A stretch of DNA of 64,000 nucleotides from DASWYT01 sp965246875 (GCA_965246875.1 CBDFFU010000003.1:1178001-1242000); one strand, 5' to 3'. Numbered from the stretch's first letter, positions 35,705 through 45,074 are shown. A program made the numbers and translations. The notes: generated by a model not told the origin, from the sequence alone.

Positions 35705-37183
35705 ATGTTGACGTTAGCCCTGCTTGGCCGCCCGAATGTCGGGAAATCTTCGCTGTTCAATCGGCTGGCGCGCAAAAAATTGGCGATCGTCGATAACACG
35801 CCGGGTGTGACACGTGATTTCAAAATCACGGAAATCGAGCTGGCTGGTTACACATTTAATTTGCTGGATACCGCCGGGATCGAAGAGAATAACGCGGCCG
35901 ATGCCTTGAACCCGGCCATGCAGGCCTCCACCCGCAAAGCCGTTGGCATGGCCGATATTTTGCTGTTTGTTGTGGACGGCCAATCGGGTATTACACCGGT
36001 TGATGAAACCTTTGCCCGTTATGCGCGCGGCACGGGCAAGCCGGTGATTTTGCTGGTCAACAAGGCTGATGACCGCCGCGCCAAAGAAACGATGCTGGAA
36101 CTTTATCGCCTGGGTTTTGAAGAGGCCGTGATGATTTCGGCCGAACATGGTATCGGGATCGACGAATTGGTCGACGCGTTGGAACAGCATTTACCGGCAC
36201 GCGAAGACCTGACGGTTGAAGAAGATGACGAGACATTCTTTGCCCGCGTCGCCAAAAAAGAATTGAAAAAATCCGGTGGTAAAACGCCCGCCATGGATGA
36301 TGATCTGCCCGATATCGACGAAGGCGAAGAAGTCGAACTGGAAGAGATCGACGACGAAGCACCGTTGCACATCGCCATCGTCGGTCGCCCGAATGCGGGG
36401 AAGTCGACGTTGTTAAATGCGCTGCTGCGTGAAGAACGTGCAATTGCATCACCCGTCGCCGGTACCACGCGTGACGCGGTCATCGCGGAATGGGAATACA
36501 AAGGCCGGCAGATGCGTCTGGTCGATACGGCGGGCTTACGCAAAAAAGCCAAAATCGTCGAAAAACTGGAAAAAATGTCAGCCGCAGAATCGTTGCGCGC
36601 GATCCGTCTGGCGCACGTCGTCATTGTTGTCATTGACGGCACCATCGGCCTGGAAAATCAAGATCAGGATATTGCACGTCTGGTGATTGACGAGGGACGG
36701 GCACTGGTAGTTGCTGTCAACAAATGGGACGCCGTCGAAAAACGTGACGAACTGCGCCTCAAATTGTTGGAGCAATTGGGCCATGCGATGTCGCAGGTCA
36801 AAGACGTGCCGCTGATCACGATCTCGGCCTTACGCGGCCACAAACTTGATAATCTGATGCAAGGCGTTCTGGACGTTTATGCGTTGTGGAACAAACGTAT
36901 CGGCACCGGTAAGTTAAACCGCTGGCTTGAATCGGTTACGGGCCAACATGCACCGCCGATGGTCAAAGGCCGTGCCAACCGCCTGCGTTACATGACCCAA
37001 CTCAAAGCCCGTCCACCAACCTTTGGCTTATGGGCCGCGCACCCGGAAGACGTGCCAGACCATTACGTGCGCTACCTGGTCAACGCCCTGCGCCGCGATT
37101 TCAAGCTGCCCGCTGTGCCAATCCGCTTTAAACTCAAAGCGCGGAAAAACCCGTTTCTGGATGATAAAACAAAACGTAGCTAA
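35705..37183 (+). CDS. der: Ribosome-assembly GTPase Der (EngA)
   Basis: A double GTPase for 50S subunit maturation. The first domain has GRPNVGKSS (residues 8-16) with DTAG and NKAD. An acidic linker of about 50 residues follows, then the second G1 GRPNAGKST (near 228), DTAG and NKWD. A KH-like C-terminal domain completes it. 492 residues; the linker is longer and more acidic than in E. coli. Confidence 0.96.
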   Translation: MLTLALLGRPNVGKSSLFNRLARKKLAIVDNTPGVTRDFKITEIELAGYTFNLLDTAGIEENNAADALNPAMQASTRKAVGMADILLFVVDGQSGITPVDETFARYARGTGKPVILLVNKADDRRAKETMLELYRLGFEEAVMISAEHGIGIDELVDALEQHLPAREDLTVEEDDETFFARVAKKELKKSGGKTPAMDDDLPDIDEGEEVELEEIDDEAPLHIAIVGRPNAGKSTLLNALLREERAIASPVAGTTRDAVIAEWEYKGRQMRLVDTAGLRKKAKIVEKLEKMSAAESLRAIRLAHVVIVVIDGTIGLENQDQDIARLVIDEGRALVVAVNKWDAVEKRDELRLKLLEQLGHAMSQVKDVPLITISALRGHKLDNLMQGVLDVYALWNKRIGTGKLNRWLESVTGQHAPPMVKGRANRLRYMTQLKARPPTFGLWAAHPEDVPDHYVRYLVNALRRDFKLPAVPIRFKLKARKNPFLDDKTKRS

Positions 37184-37194
37184 AGGGTTTGGCC

Positions 37195-37566
37195 ATGTGG
37201 AGTTCTTTGTATCAGTATTATAACATCCAAAGTGATCTTAATCTTACAAATACATTGCCGTCAGATACGGTCATGCAAGCAATCATGCAAACAGGGATAT
37301 TTAAGCGGACAGACCATCAATCATTTGTCAGTCAAGATGACCAGCTGGAGATATCGCTTTCGCTTCATTATTCACTGAATGGTAATTATAGTACACAAAC
37401 TGAACCATTATCAGCAGTGAATTTGATTGCTGTTGTTGCAAGCAATAACGATTCAAGGTCAGCATGCCAGAAGTCTTTGCTGGACATAGCAACCGCACTG
37501 AACTGGATCGTCTTGCTGGAAGAGGATAATGACGGAAATAAATGCGTAATTATCAATAGATTATAA
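37195..37566 (+). CDS. Hypothetical small protein after der
   Basis: 123 residues from ATG 37195, which has AAAGGG eight bases upstream. No recognised family, signal peptide or membrane helix. It resembles a compact alpha/beta protein: alternating strands (LIAVVASNN, WIVLLEEDN) and an amphipathic helix. It sits 11 bases after der and is AT-richer. The gap after it holds the parS-like site. Confidence 0.5.
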   Translation: MWSSLYQYYNIQSDLNLTNTLPSDTVMQAIMQTGIFKRTDHQSFVSQDDQLEISLSLHYSLNGNYSTQTEPLSAVNLIAVVASNNDSRSACQKSLLDIATALNWIVLLEEDNDGNKCVIINRL

Positions 37567-37582
37567 TAGGAATACATTCCTA
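37567..37582. repeat. Short perfect inverted repeat
   Basis: TAGGAAT, AC, ATTCCTA: a 7-base inverted repeat starting at the stop of the preceding gene. It could be an operator or a weak hairpin; no T-run follows. Confidence 0.4.
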
Positions 37583-37612
37583 TAAGTAACTGATTTTGTG
37601 AAGTAAAAGGGC

Positions 37613-37634
37613 AAATGTTTCACGTGAAACATTT
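37613..37634. other. parS: parS-type centromere site
   Basis: A perfect 22-base palindrome whose core 37616-37631 reads TGTTTCACGTGAAACA, matching the near-universal bacterial parS consensus bound by chromosomal ParB. It lies in a 170-base non-coding gap flanked by small unknown genes. No parA, parB or gid gene is in the window. PopZ, the polar anchor for ParB-parS in alphaproteobacteria, is encoded at 24199-24792. It implies the region is within the origin-proximal part of the chromosome. Confidence 0.85.
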
Positions 37635-37671
37635 TTAGTCTAGAAATTTCTCTCCAAAAATCTCTCCGCAC

Positions 37672-37700
37672 GTTGCCAGAAATTACCTTTTGCTGGCAAC
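37672..37700. repeat. Inverted repeat with 8-base arms
   Basis: GTTGCCAG and CTGGCAAC separated by 13 bases, between the parS-like site and the stop of the reverse-strand gene at 37736. It may end the reverse transcript, though the U-tract is poor on both strands. Confidence 0.45.
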
Positions 37701-37735
37701 ATTTTGTCTAGAAGTTCAGTCTGCGCAGTTGAAAA

Positions 37736-38008
37736 TTACTCTTTCGTCTGAGCAGCTTCTTCCTCACAGTTTTTGAAAACATCGTTATTTTGTCTTAATT
37801 CTGCAGTGACTTCTCTCAAAAGCATACCCGGCAAATAGATATCATAGAGTTCGCGCGTAGCTGAAGATAATTCATTAATTCTGCAATTAATCATAGGTAT
37901 AATAATGTCATCAAGCTGTTTAAGCCTTTTATCTCTTAAGGCTTCTAAAAGCACTTTTCCGTTATGGTAATCTTTAATGTTATCATCAAACAAAACTAGT
38001 ACAGACAT
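37736..38008 (-). CDS. Hypothetical small helical protein
   Basis: 90 residues, family not recognised. Strand-helix beginning MSVLVLFDDNIKDY, then charged helices and a short acidic tail. It resembles small regulators superficially, but nothing diagnostic is visible. ATG 38008 has GAGGG upstream. No partner gene on the same strand is close; an SDR gene ends... upstream on the same strand starts its own unit 70 bases away. Confidence 0.5.
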   Translation of the reverse strand: MSVLVLFDDNIKDYHNGKVLLEALRDKRLKQLDDIIIPMINCRINELSSATRELYDIYLPGMLLREVTAELRQNNDVFKNCEEEAAQTKE

Positions 38009-38078
38009 GAGACCCTCGCTTATCAGTTTAGAATCATATACCGAAATATATTTTCATAGTAAAAATCTATGTTTTACA

Positions 38079-38738
38079 TTAAAGACTGTTAACGATCCAC
38101 TCCGCCGTCTGTTCCGGCGTATTCAGTGTGTCGGGATAACCCGGAAACGCTTCACGGAACAGCCAAGTATCCGTCGGTGGTGGTTCCAGCAATGATGTCT
38201 TGATCTCGGCATTTTCCTGGGCGTAAATTGTCAGCATCGTGTGCAAGGCACTTTGGCTGGCGGCGTAATGCGCCCAGAAGGCTTTTGGATTTTTTTCGAT
38301 CTGGTTGAGCAGGAACACGGCTTGGGGTGCAGCGCTTTTTAATAACAGTGGGTGCAGGGTTTGCAACAGGGCAGCATTGGCCAGCACATTCAAATGCAAC
38401 GATTGTTGCAGATGCAACAACGGGCTGTGCATCAGCGGCCCGAGCTTTGTCAGCAGCGCAGCGCAGCCGACGACCATGTCGATGCGGTCAAACCGTGCCG
38501 ACAATTGCGTGCCCAAGGTTCCCAAGGTTTGCAAATCATTCAGATCAAGCGGTACGAGCAGTGGTGGCAAACCATCGGCGCTTTGAATAGCTTCGGCAAT
38601 CTCTTCCAAGCCGCCAATGGTACGCGCCAAGGCGATAATTTGTGCGCCCTGTTGACCCAGTTGAATAGCCAGGGCTTTACCGATGCCACGCGAGGCGCCA
38701 GTAATTACAATATTTCGTCCAGTAAAGCGTTGTGTCAT
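38079..38738 (-). CDS. Short-chain dehydrogenase/reductase-like protein lacking the catalytic lysine
   Basis: 219 residues. The NAD(P) glycine motif is intact (VITGASRGIGKA), and the fold follows YciK-like SDR proteins. The catalytic YxxxK reads YAASQ, so glutamine replaces lysine, and no serine stands at the usual place (VFLLNQ instead of a strand ending in Ser). It may bind a nucleotide without reducing a substrate. It ends the cvpA-containing reverse unit, one base from cvpA. Confidence 0.8.
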   Translation of the reverse strand: MTQRFTGRNIVITGASRGIGKALAIQLGQQGAQIIALARTIGGLEEIAEAIQSADGLPPLLVPLDLNDLQTLGTLGTQLSARFDRIDMVVGCAALLTKLGPLMHSPLLHLQQSLHLNVLANAALLQTLHPLLLKSAAPQAVFLLNQIEKNPKAFWAHYAASQSALHTMLTIYAQENAEIKTSLLEPPPTDTWLFREAFPGYPDTLNTPEQTAEWIVNSL

Positions 38739-38739
38739 G

Positions 38740-39429
38740 TCAATCAGCTTTCGGCGTCGAAGGTTTTGTGTCGTCAGCAGGCTTCACATCGTCCGTTTTG
38801 TGTTCTGGTGCTGTAAAGCTTGTCGCTTTGTCTTTTTCAGCATCATCTTTGCTGTCGGTTTTATCATCGGTTTCGATGCGGTCATCATCTTTGGGATGCA
38901 TCACTTTTTTCAAGGCATCGTCTTTATCCGTACCATCAATATCAATCGTCGCGTCACCCGGCAAGATAAACTGCACACTGTGTGCGGCCAGTTCCAGCAA
39001 TGGACGTGTTTTCGCTTTTTGAATCATCTCTGGCCGGTCTTCCGGCGCCCACATCCAGGCAACCAATAAAAAGGCAAGGCCAAGTAATAACACGGCGCGT
39101 AAAATGCCGAAGCCAAAACCCAGACTGCGATCGACGGCATTCAATTTGCTGTGTTGCAATGATTTGGTAGTGTAATGACTGATGACGCTGAAGGCAATCA
39201 TCGTGATGATAAAAATCGCCGACGCTGTCGAGAGATCAGCAATGATCGGGCTTTTGATATGCTCACGCAAAAATGGGCGCGACACCGGTGTCAATAAAAT
39301 GGTGGCCACCACGGCACCGATCCAGCCGAAGATCGTGAAAATCTCATTGCAAAACCCGCGCAAGAAACCAAGGCCTGCCGATAACAACACCAGCACGATC
39401 ACGATCAGGTCAAAGAGATAAGGTGACAT
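38740..39429 (-). CDS. cvpA: CvpA-family membrane protein
   Basis: 229 residues with four membrane helices: FDLIVIVLVLLSAGLGFLRG and IFGWIGAVVA at the start, typical CvpA, then IFIITMIAFSVIS and LLGLAFLLVAWMW. The last ~70 residues are a highly charged Asp/Lys-rich tail. CvpA proteins are linked to colicin V export and envelope stress; the mechanism is unclear. It follows radA, as in many alphaproteobacteria. Confidence 0.88.
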   Translation of the reverse strand: MSPYLFDLIVIVLVLLSAGLGFLRGFCNEIFTIFGWIGAVVATILLTPVSRPFLREHIKSPIIADLSTASAIFIITMIAFSVISHYTTKSLQHSKLNAVDRSLGFGFGILRAVLLLGLAFLLVAWMWAPEDRPEMIQKAKTRPLLELAAHSVQFILPGDATIDIDGTDKDDALKKVMHPKDDDRIETDDKTDSKDDAEKDKATSFTAPEHKTDDVKPADDTKPSTPKAD

Positions 39430-39450
39430 GGGTTTCCTTTTGACAGCCGC

Positions 39451-40899
39451 TTAACGGGGTTCTGCGTGGGTTAATTCGTTGTTTTGTGACGCAGATATCG
39501 GGCGGCTCCCTTTATTACTGGCGGGGCGGACCAGTTGCAAGAGTTTGTTGAGATGGTCGCAATTTTCAACGGGCAGTGCGGTGGACGCCTCTTTTTTGGC
39601 ATTGCGGCTGCGCGGGGCATAGGCTTTGGCAAAGCCCAGCTTGCTGGCTTCCTTTAACCGGTTGTCGGTTTGGCTAACCGGGCGGATTTCGCCGGACAAG
39701 GCCATTTCCCCGAACACCACGGCATCGGCGGGGAACGGTGTGTCATGTAACGCGCTGACCAAGGCTGCCGCAACCGCCAAGTCGGCAGCGGGTTCGGTAA
39801 TGCGCAAACCGCCAGCGACATTCAGATAAATATCGCGTCCGCCCAGTTGCAGACCGGCGCGGGTTTCCAACACGGCAATGACCATGGCCAGACGCCCGCT
39901 GTCCCAGCCAATGACCGCACGACGCGGTGTGCCGTAGGCTGATGGTGCGACGAGGGCTTGAATTTCCACCAGCACCGGACGGGTGCCTTCAATACCGGCA
40001 AAGACCACACTGCCAGACACTTGTGCCTGACGGTCGGCCAAGAATAAGGCAGAGGGGTTTTTGACTTCCGCCAACCCCCGATCAGTCATTTCAAAGACGC
40101 CGATTTCATCGGTCGCGCCAAAGCGGTTTTTGACACCACGCAAAATACGAAACGCGTGACCGCGTTCGCCTTCAAAATACAACACGGTGTCGACCATATG
40201 TTCCAGAACACGCGGCCCGGCAATCGTGCCTTCCTTTGTGACATGACCGACCAGCAACAGGCAAAACCCCATTTCCTTGGACAGGCGAATGAGTTCCGCC
40301 GAACTGGCGCGGACTTGCGCAACAGTTCCCGGTGAGCTATCGAGTGTGTCGATAAACATGGTCTGAATGGAGTCGATGACGACGACGTCATAGGCATTGT
40401 CGCCGCGCGATGATTTGAGTGTCGTGATGATGTCGGCCACATTGGTGGCGGCTGCCAGATCAACCTTGGCGTCGCGCAAGCCCAAACGTGTGGCGCGCAA
40501 ACGGACTTGGTCAATCGCTTCTTCACCGGAGATATAAGCCACGCGGTGCGTAGCAGCGAGGGAGGCTAGGACTTGCAACAACAAGGTCGATTTTCCAATC
40601 CCTGGGTCACCACCAATCAGCGTGGCCGAACCCGGCACCAGGCCACCGCCACAGACGCGGTCAAATTCCGCGATCTGGCTCATGCGGCGTGGTGGTTGTG
40701 CCTCAGAGCCTTTGAGTTCGACAAAGGTAATCTTGTGGCCGGATGCGCGAGCGGCATTGCCGAGGCCTTTGGGTGGCGCACTGCTGGCTTCTTCAACCAG
40801 CGAATTCCAGGCGTTACAGGCGGCACACTGACCCGACCATTTCTGGTGGATCGCGCCGCATTGTTGACAGACATACAGGGAAGAGGAACGTTTAGCCAT
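39451..40899 (-). CDS. radA: DNA repair protein RadA
   Basis: A RecA-like ATPase promoting branch migration in recombination. The N-terminal four-cysteine zinc finger (CQQCGAIHQKWSGQCAAC) starts right after ATG 40899. Walker A is GGDPGIGKST and the RadA-specific KNRFG motif is in place. The C-terminal Lon-like domain follows. About 482 residues. The frame continues upstream to 40977 without similarity. The tail is slightly extended and basic. Confidence 0.95.
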   Translation of the reverse strand: MAKRSSSLYVCQQCGAIHQKWSGQCAACNAWNSLVEEASSAPPKGLGNAARASGHKITFVELKGSEAQPPRRMSQIAEFDRVCGGGLVPGSATLIGGDPGIGKSTLLLQVLASLAATHRVAYISGEEAIDQVRLRATRLGLRDAKVDLAAATNVADIITTLKSSRGDNAYDVVVIDSIQTMFIDTLDSSPGTVAQVRASSAELIRLSKEMGFCLLLVGHVTKEGTIAGPRVLEHMVDTVLYFEGERGHAFRILRGVKNRFGATDEIGVFEMTDRGLAEVKNPSALFLADRQAQVSGSVVFAGIEGTRPVLVEIQALVAPSAYGTPRRAVIGWDSGRLAMVIAVLETRAGLQLGGRDIYLNVAGGLRITEPAADLAVAAALVSALHDTPFPADAVVFGEMALSGEIRPVSQTDNRLKEASKLGFAKAYAPRSRNAKKEASTALPVENCDHLNKLLQLVRPASNKGSRPISASQNNELTHAEPR

Positions 40900-40960
40900 C
40901 CGGTGAATATAGGGCAAAACCATGGCAAAAGCCACTGACCATAGACAAGTAATAGCCATG

Positions 40961-40996
40961 AAAAAAGCGGCCAACAATCTCTTGCTGGCCGCTTTG
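40961..40996 (-). terminator. Rho-independent terminator of the RDD-like gene
   Basis: On the reverse strand AAGCGGCCA pairs with TGGCCGCTT, followed by a T-run, 18 bases after the stop of the gene at 41014. Confidence 0.85.
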
Positions 40997-41013
40997 AATA
41001 GGAATTATCAGAC

Positions 41014-41394
41014 TTATTGTTTGGCTTTGTAAGCGGCGATTTTGGTCATGACCAAGTGACGCAAACCGGTGCGGTTGCCCAAGGCATCAGTCAACGGCAC
41101 GCGCAAGATACGCTTGCCGATCGTGCCGTTGATTTTCGGGCTGTCCATGACCATGACATAGATAAACCAGAGCAACAGCGCGACATAGCGGATTTTGTTT
41201 CGGCTTTGCAGGAAGGCGACCCGGGCGTTGACATCACCGGGATTGTGCATGCGCGCTTGCAAAACCGTGTCAAAGCCAAAGAAGAAATAGAAAACGGCAC
41301 CAACAATAAGGCCGATCAGGATGAGGTCGATCACAACAGAACCGATTTGACGGCCTTTACTGATCTGCGGATTAAAAACGGAATTATCAGTCAT
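41014..41394 (-). CDS. RDD-like small membrane protein
   Basis: 126 residues with two membrane helices (VVIDLILIGLIVGAVFYFFF and YVALLLWFIYVMVMDS). They are followed by the RDD-type motif NGTIGKRILRVPLTDALG. RDD proteins are poorly understood; some act in ion transport. ATG 41394 follows GAAAGG. It stands alone, ended by a good terminator. Confidence 0.7.
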   Translation of the reverse strand: MTDNSVFNPQISKGRQIGSVVIDLILIGLIVGAVFYFFFGFDTVLQARMHNPGDVNARVAFLQSRNKIRYVALLLWFIYVMVMDSPKINGTIGKRILRVPLTDALGNRTGLRHLVMTKIAAYKAKQ

Positions 41395-41541
41395 AGAAAA
41401 CACCTTTCAAGAAATAAATGATATTGCCCTCAATAGACTGAAACTTTATTAAATTTTCAATAATAAAATCGTCTATTTTGGCACTCAGCGAATGTTTCAA
41501 AGCCGCATGACAAATGGTGGCCATGTGGGTAACATACTGAC

Positions 41542-42783
41542 ATGGAAACAGATTTGACCGCACGTTTGAAAAACATTTGGACCAGTCCCGAATTGCAACA
41601 GATTTTACGTGTTTATCAACAGCATGATGCAGAATTGCGTCTGGTTGGTGGCTGTGTGCGGGATGCTGTCATGGATCTGCCGGTCGGTGACATTGATCTG
41701 GCCAGCGGTGCATTGCCGGAACAGGGCATGGCCTGGCTGCAGGAGGCGGGAATTCATGTTGTGCCGACCGGGATTAAACACGGTACCCTTACCGCTGTGA
41801 TCAACCGTACGCCGTATGAAATCACAACGTTGCGCCGTGACGTGATGACAGATGGCCGGCATGCGGTTGTAGCCTTCGGCACATCATGGGCTGAGGATGC
41901 GCAGCGGCGTGATTTTACCATGAATGGGTTGTCGTGTGACCCTGCCGGGCAAATCGCTGATCATGTCGGTGGGCTGGCTGATATTGCCGATGGGCGCATT
42001 CGTTTTATCGGCGATGCTGAGCAACGCTGCCGCGAAGATTATTTGCGTATTTTACGGTTATTCCGCTTTTGGGCGCGGTTTGGCAAGCTGGCACTTGACG
42101 ATACAACGCTGGACGCGGTGGCACAATGTGCCGATGGTCTTGCAGGCTTATCAGCACAGCGCGTGTGGTGCGAAATAAAAAAACTGCTGGCTACACCGCG
42201 CGCCGATGAAGCGGTAGACGTCATGCAACGGAACGGCATTTTGACAGCTGTCTTAAAGGATCAGTTTTACAAGACAGAGCAATTGGCTGTGTTGGCTGAT
42301 ACCGAGACAGCTTGTGCTGATATACCTGTATCGACGACAGCCCTGCGGCGGCTGGCAACGCTGTGTTCCTATCGGACGCAAACCGGCTGGACGATTGATC
42401 GTCATGGATTGCAAACCTGTTTTGCGTTGAGTAATGCAGAGAGCGATTATCTGCGTGACCTGCATAAAATCGGGCAAGCGGTGTTGTGGTGGACAGACCG
42501 GCTGATGGCAGCCCTTGCGACGTTTGACAGAGCTGTTGTTATCGATGCCTGTTTGATGACGGTCGCATTAGGCCATGAAAACATGGCCGCATTACACGCG
42601 GTGTTGCCGGATTTGCTTGCGGTTGCATCGCCTGTTTTTCCAGTCACGGCAAATGATGTTATGACTGAAAAAGCTTTGCAGCCCGGACCCGAACTTGGCA
42701 GGGCGCTGAATAAAATGCGCGATTATTGGTTGGAGACTAATTGTGTGGCGACGAAGGATGAGTGCCTAAATATACTGATTTAA
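41542..42783 (+). CDS. cca: CCA tRNA nucleotidyltransferase / poly(A) polymerase family
   Basis: Adds or repairs the CCA end of tRNAs. The class II nucleotidyltransferase head has LVGGCVRDAVM and the metal-binding DIDLA, then RRDFTMNGLSCD and the R-rich EDYLRILRLFRFWARFG segment. 413 residues, typical for alphaproteobacterial CCA enzymes. It lies upstream of kdsA with a 66-base gap. Confidence 0.9.
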   Translation: METDLTARLKNIWTSPELQQILRVYQQHDAELRLVGGCVRDAVMDLPVGDIDLASGALPEQGMAWLQEAGIHVVPTGIKHGTLTAVINRTPYEITTLRRDVMTDGRHAVVAFGTSWAEDAQRRDFTMNGLSCDPAGQIADHVGGLADIADGRIRFIGDAEQRCREDYLRILRLFRFWARFGKLALDDTTLDAVAQCADGLAGLSAQRVWCEIKKLLATPRADEAVDVMQRNGILTAVLKDQFYKTEQLAVLADTETACADIPVSTTALRRLATLCSYRTQTGWTIDRHGLQTCFALSNAESDYLRDLHKIGQAVLWWTDRLMAALATFDRAVVIDACLMTVALGHENMAALHAVLPDLLAVASPVFPVTANDVMTEKALQPGPELGRALNKMRDYWLETNCVATKDECLNILI

Positions 42784-42849
42784 GGGGTTTTATGGCCCAT
42801 TATTTTGTTCTATACTTGCGTTACATAAATTTACTAAAGGCGTTTTCCC

Positions 42850-43689
42850 ATGTCCAACCAGAAAAAAGTGAAAGTCGGCAATGTGACGTTTGGCAATCAG
42901 CTGCCGTTTGTCCTCATTGCTGGGCCGTGCCAGATCGAAAGCCAGGAGCATGCTTATGCCATGGCGCAAAAAATTGCGGATACGGCGGATGCGTTGAATA
43001 TCCCGTTCATCTTTAAAGCCTCATACGATAAGGCCAACCGGACATCGCTGTCCGGTGAACGCGGCATCGGCATGGAAAAGGGCTTGGAAATCTTAGCGGG
43101 GATCCGCGCGAAATTCGGCTGTCCGGTGATCACAGACGTGCATACCGAGGAGCAATGCGCGATCGTGGCGGAAGCTGTCGACATCCTGCAAATCCCGGCC
43201 TTGCTAAGCCGGCAGACCGATCTCGTAGTGGCCGCCGCCAAAACCGGCAAGCCGATTCACGTGAAAAAAGGCCAGTTTATGGCGCCATGGGACATGAAAA
43301 ATGTCTCCAACAAAATTGCTTCTAATGGCAACGAAAATATTTTGCTTTGTGAACGCGGCACCAGCTTTGGCTATAACACGCTGGTCAATGATATGCGGTG
43401 CCTGCCGATCATGGCGGAAACCGGCTATCCCGTGATTTTCGATGCCACGCATTCCGTGCAATCACCGGGGAGCAATAACGGCATTTCCGGCACAACCGGG
43501 GGCGACCGCCGGATGGTACCACCACTGGCGCGTGCCGCGATTGCGGTAGGCGTCGCTGGCGTTTTCATCGAAACCCACAACGACCCGGACAATGCGCCGT
43601 CAGATGGCCCGAACATGGTGCCTTTACACGAGCTGGCCGGGCTTCTAAAAACATTACAACATCTTGATACTATCGTTAAAGGACAATAA
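42850..43689 (+). CDS. kdsA: KDO-8-phosphate synthase
   Basis: Condenses phosphoenolpyruvate with arabinose-5-phosphate to make the lipopolysaccharide sugar KDO precursor. Motifs: LIAGPCQIES, FKASYDKANRTS, TDVHTEEQ, GQFMAPWDM, FDATHSVQ and FIETHNDPDNAPSDGPNM. 279 residues. The cysteine in AGPCQIE suggests a metal-dependent form. Together with bamB it shows an LPS outer membrane. eno follows after 5 bases. Confidence 0.95.
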   Translation: MSNQKKVKVGNVTFGNQLPFVLIAGPCQIESQEHAYAMAQKIADTADALNIPFIFKASYDKANRTSLSGERGIGMEKGLEILAGIRAKFGCPVITDVHTEEQCAIVAEAVDILQIPALLSRQTDLVVAAAKTGKPIHVKKGQFMAPWDMKNVSNKIASNGNENILLCERGTSFGYNTLVNDMRCLPIMAETGYPVIFDATHSVQSPGSNNGISGTTGGDRRMVPPLARAAIAVGVAGVFIETHNDPDNAPSDGPNMVPLHELAGLLKTLQHLDTIVKGQ

Positions 43690-43694
43690 CCGAC

Positions 43695-45074
43695 ATGACC
43701 GACATTATTGATATTCTGGCCCGTGAAATTCTCGACAGCCGGGGCAACCCGACCGTCGAAGTTGACGTGCTTTTAGAAGGCGGCGCTTTTGGGCGTGCCG
43801 CTGTGCCGTCAGGTGCCTCAACCGGCGCGCACGAAGCTGTTGAACGTCGCGATGGCGATGCTAAACGCTTTCATGGCAAAGGTGTCCGCAAAGCGGTTGA
43901 TGCCGTGAACACTGAAATCTACGACAGCTTGGTCGGGTTTGATGCCACAGACCAGCGCGCCATCGACAATGCCTTGATTACATTGGACGGTACTGCCAAC
44001 AAGAGCCGCTTGGGTGCCAATGCGATCTTGGGCGTGTCCTTGGCTGTTGCCAAAGCGGCTGCCGAAGATCATGGCTTGCCATTCTATCAATATATTGGCG
44101 GCGTGTTTGCCCATACCTTGCCAGTGCCGATGATGAACATCATCAACGGTGGCGCGCATGCCGATAACCCGGTCGATATTCAGGAATTCATGATCATGCC
44201 GGTCGGTGCCACTGACATGATGCATGCCTTGCAAACGGGTGCGGAAATTTTCCACACACTGAAAAAGAACCTGAAAATCGCTGGTTACAACACCAATGTC
44301 GGCGATGAAGGTGGCTTCGCCCCAGCTCTGAGATCATCCAAAGAAGCTCTTGATTTCATCATGATGTCTGCTGATCAAGCTGGATACAAGATGGGCAAGG
44401 ACGTCATGCTGGCATTGGACGTGGCTTCAACTGAATTCTTCAAAGGCAATAAATATAACCTTGCTGGAGAAGGAAAAAATCTGTCGTCTGATGGCATGGT
44501 GCAATATCTCTCTGACCTGGCGCGTCAATACCCGATCGCCTCGATTGAAGACGGTATGGCCGAAGATGACTGGAATGGCTGGCAGAATCTGACCGCCGAA
44601 CTGGGCAACAAAGTTCAGATCGTTGGAGATGACCTATTTGTGACCAACCCAAAACGCTTGCAGCGTGGGATCGACCAGAAATGCGGCAACGCGATCTTGG
44701 TTAAAGTGAACCAGATCGGCACCCTGACCGAGACGCTGGAAGCCATTGAGATGGCGAAACGCGCCGGGTTCGGTATCGTTCTGTCTCACCGCTCCGGTGA
44801 AACCGAAGACAGCACAATTGCCGATCTGGCAGTGGCGACCAATGCCGGCCAGATCAAAACCGGATCCTTGGCCCGTTCGGACCGGACCGCGAAGTACAAC
44901 CAATTGCTGCGCATCGAAGAAGAATTGGGACCAGACGCTGTTTATGCCGGTATGAGCATTTTGCGTCAGCGTCCAGCCGCCGAAACGATTGCAAAAAAAT
45001 CGGTCAATACAGTGGCGGCAAAAGCCAAGGCGAAGCCGTCTTTAAAAGCTGTTAAAACAACCGGTAAGAAATAA
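43695..45074 (+). CDS. eno: Enolase with basic C-terminal tail
   Basis: Interconverts 2-phosphoglycerate and phosphoenolpyruvate. Clear motifs: AREILDSRGNPTVEVDV, SGASTGAHEA, GDEGGFAP, the metal ligands in ALDVAS, SIEDGM and VGDDLFVTN, and SHRSGETED. At 459 residues it is about 30 longer than usual. The extra residues form a Lys/Ala-rich tail after the normal end near ILRQRPA. Confidence 0.96.
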   Translation: MTDIIDILAREILDSRGNPTVEVDVLLEGGAFGRAAVPSGASTGAHEAVERRDGDAKRFHGKGVRKAVDAVNTEIYDSLVGFDATDQRAIDNALITLDGTANKSRLGANAILGVSLAVAKAAAEDHGLPFYQYIGGVFAHTLPVPMMNIINGGAHADNPVDIQEFMIMPVGATDMMHALQTGAEIFHTLKKNLKIAGYNTNVGDEGGFAPALRSSKEALDFIMMSADQAGYKMGKDVMLALDVASTEFFKGNKYNLAGEGKNLSSDGMVQYLSDLARQYPIASIEDGMAEDDWNGWQNLTAELGNKVQIVGDDLFVTNPKRLQRGIDQKCGNAILVKVNQIGTLTETLEAIEMAKRAGFGIVLSHRSGETEDSTIADLAVATNAGQIKTGSLARSDRTAKYNQLLRIEEELGPDAVYAGMSILRQRPAAETIAKKSVNTVAAKAKAKPSLKAVKTTGKK

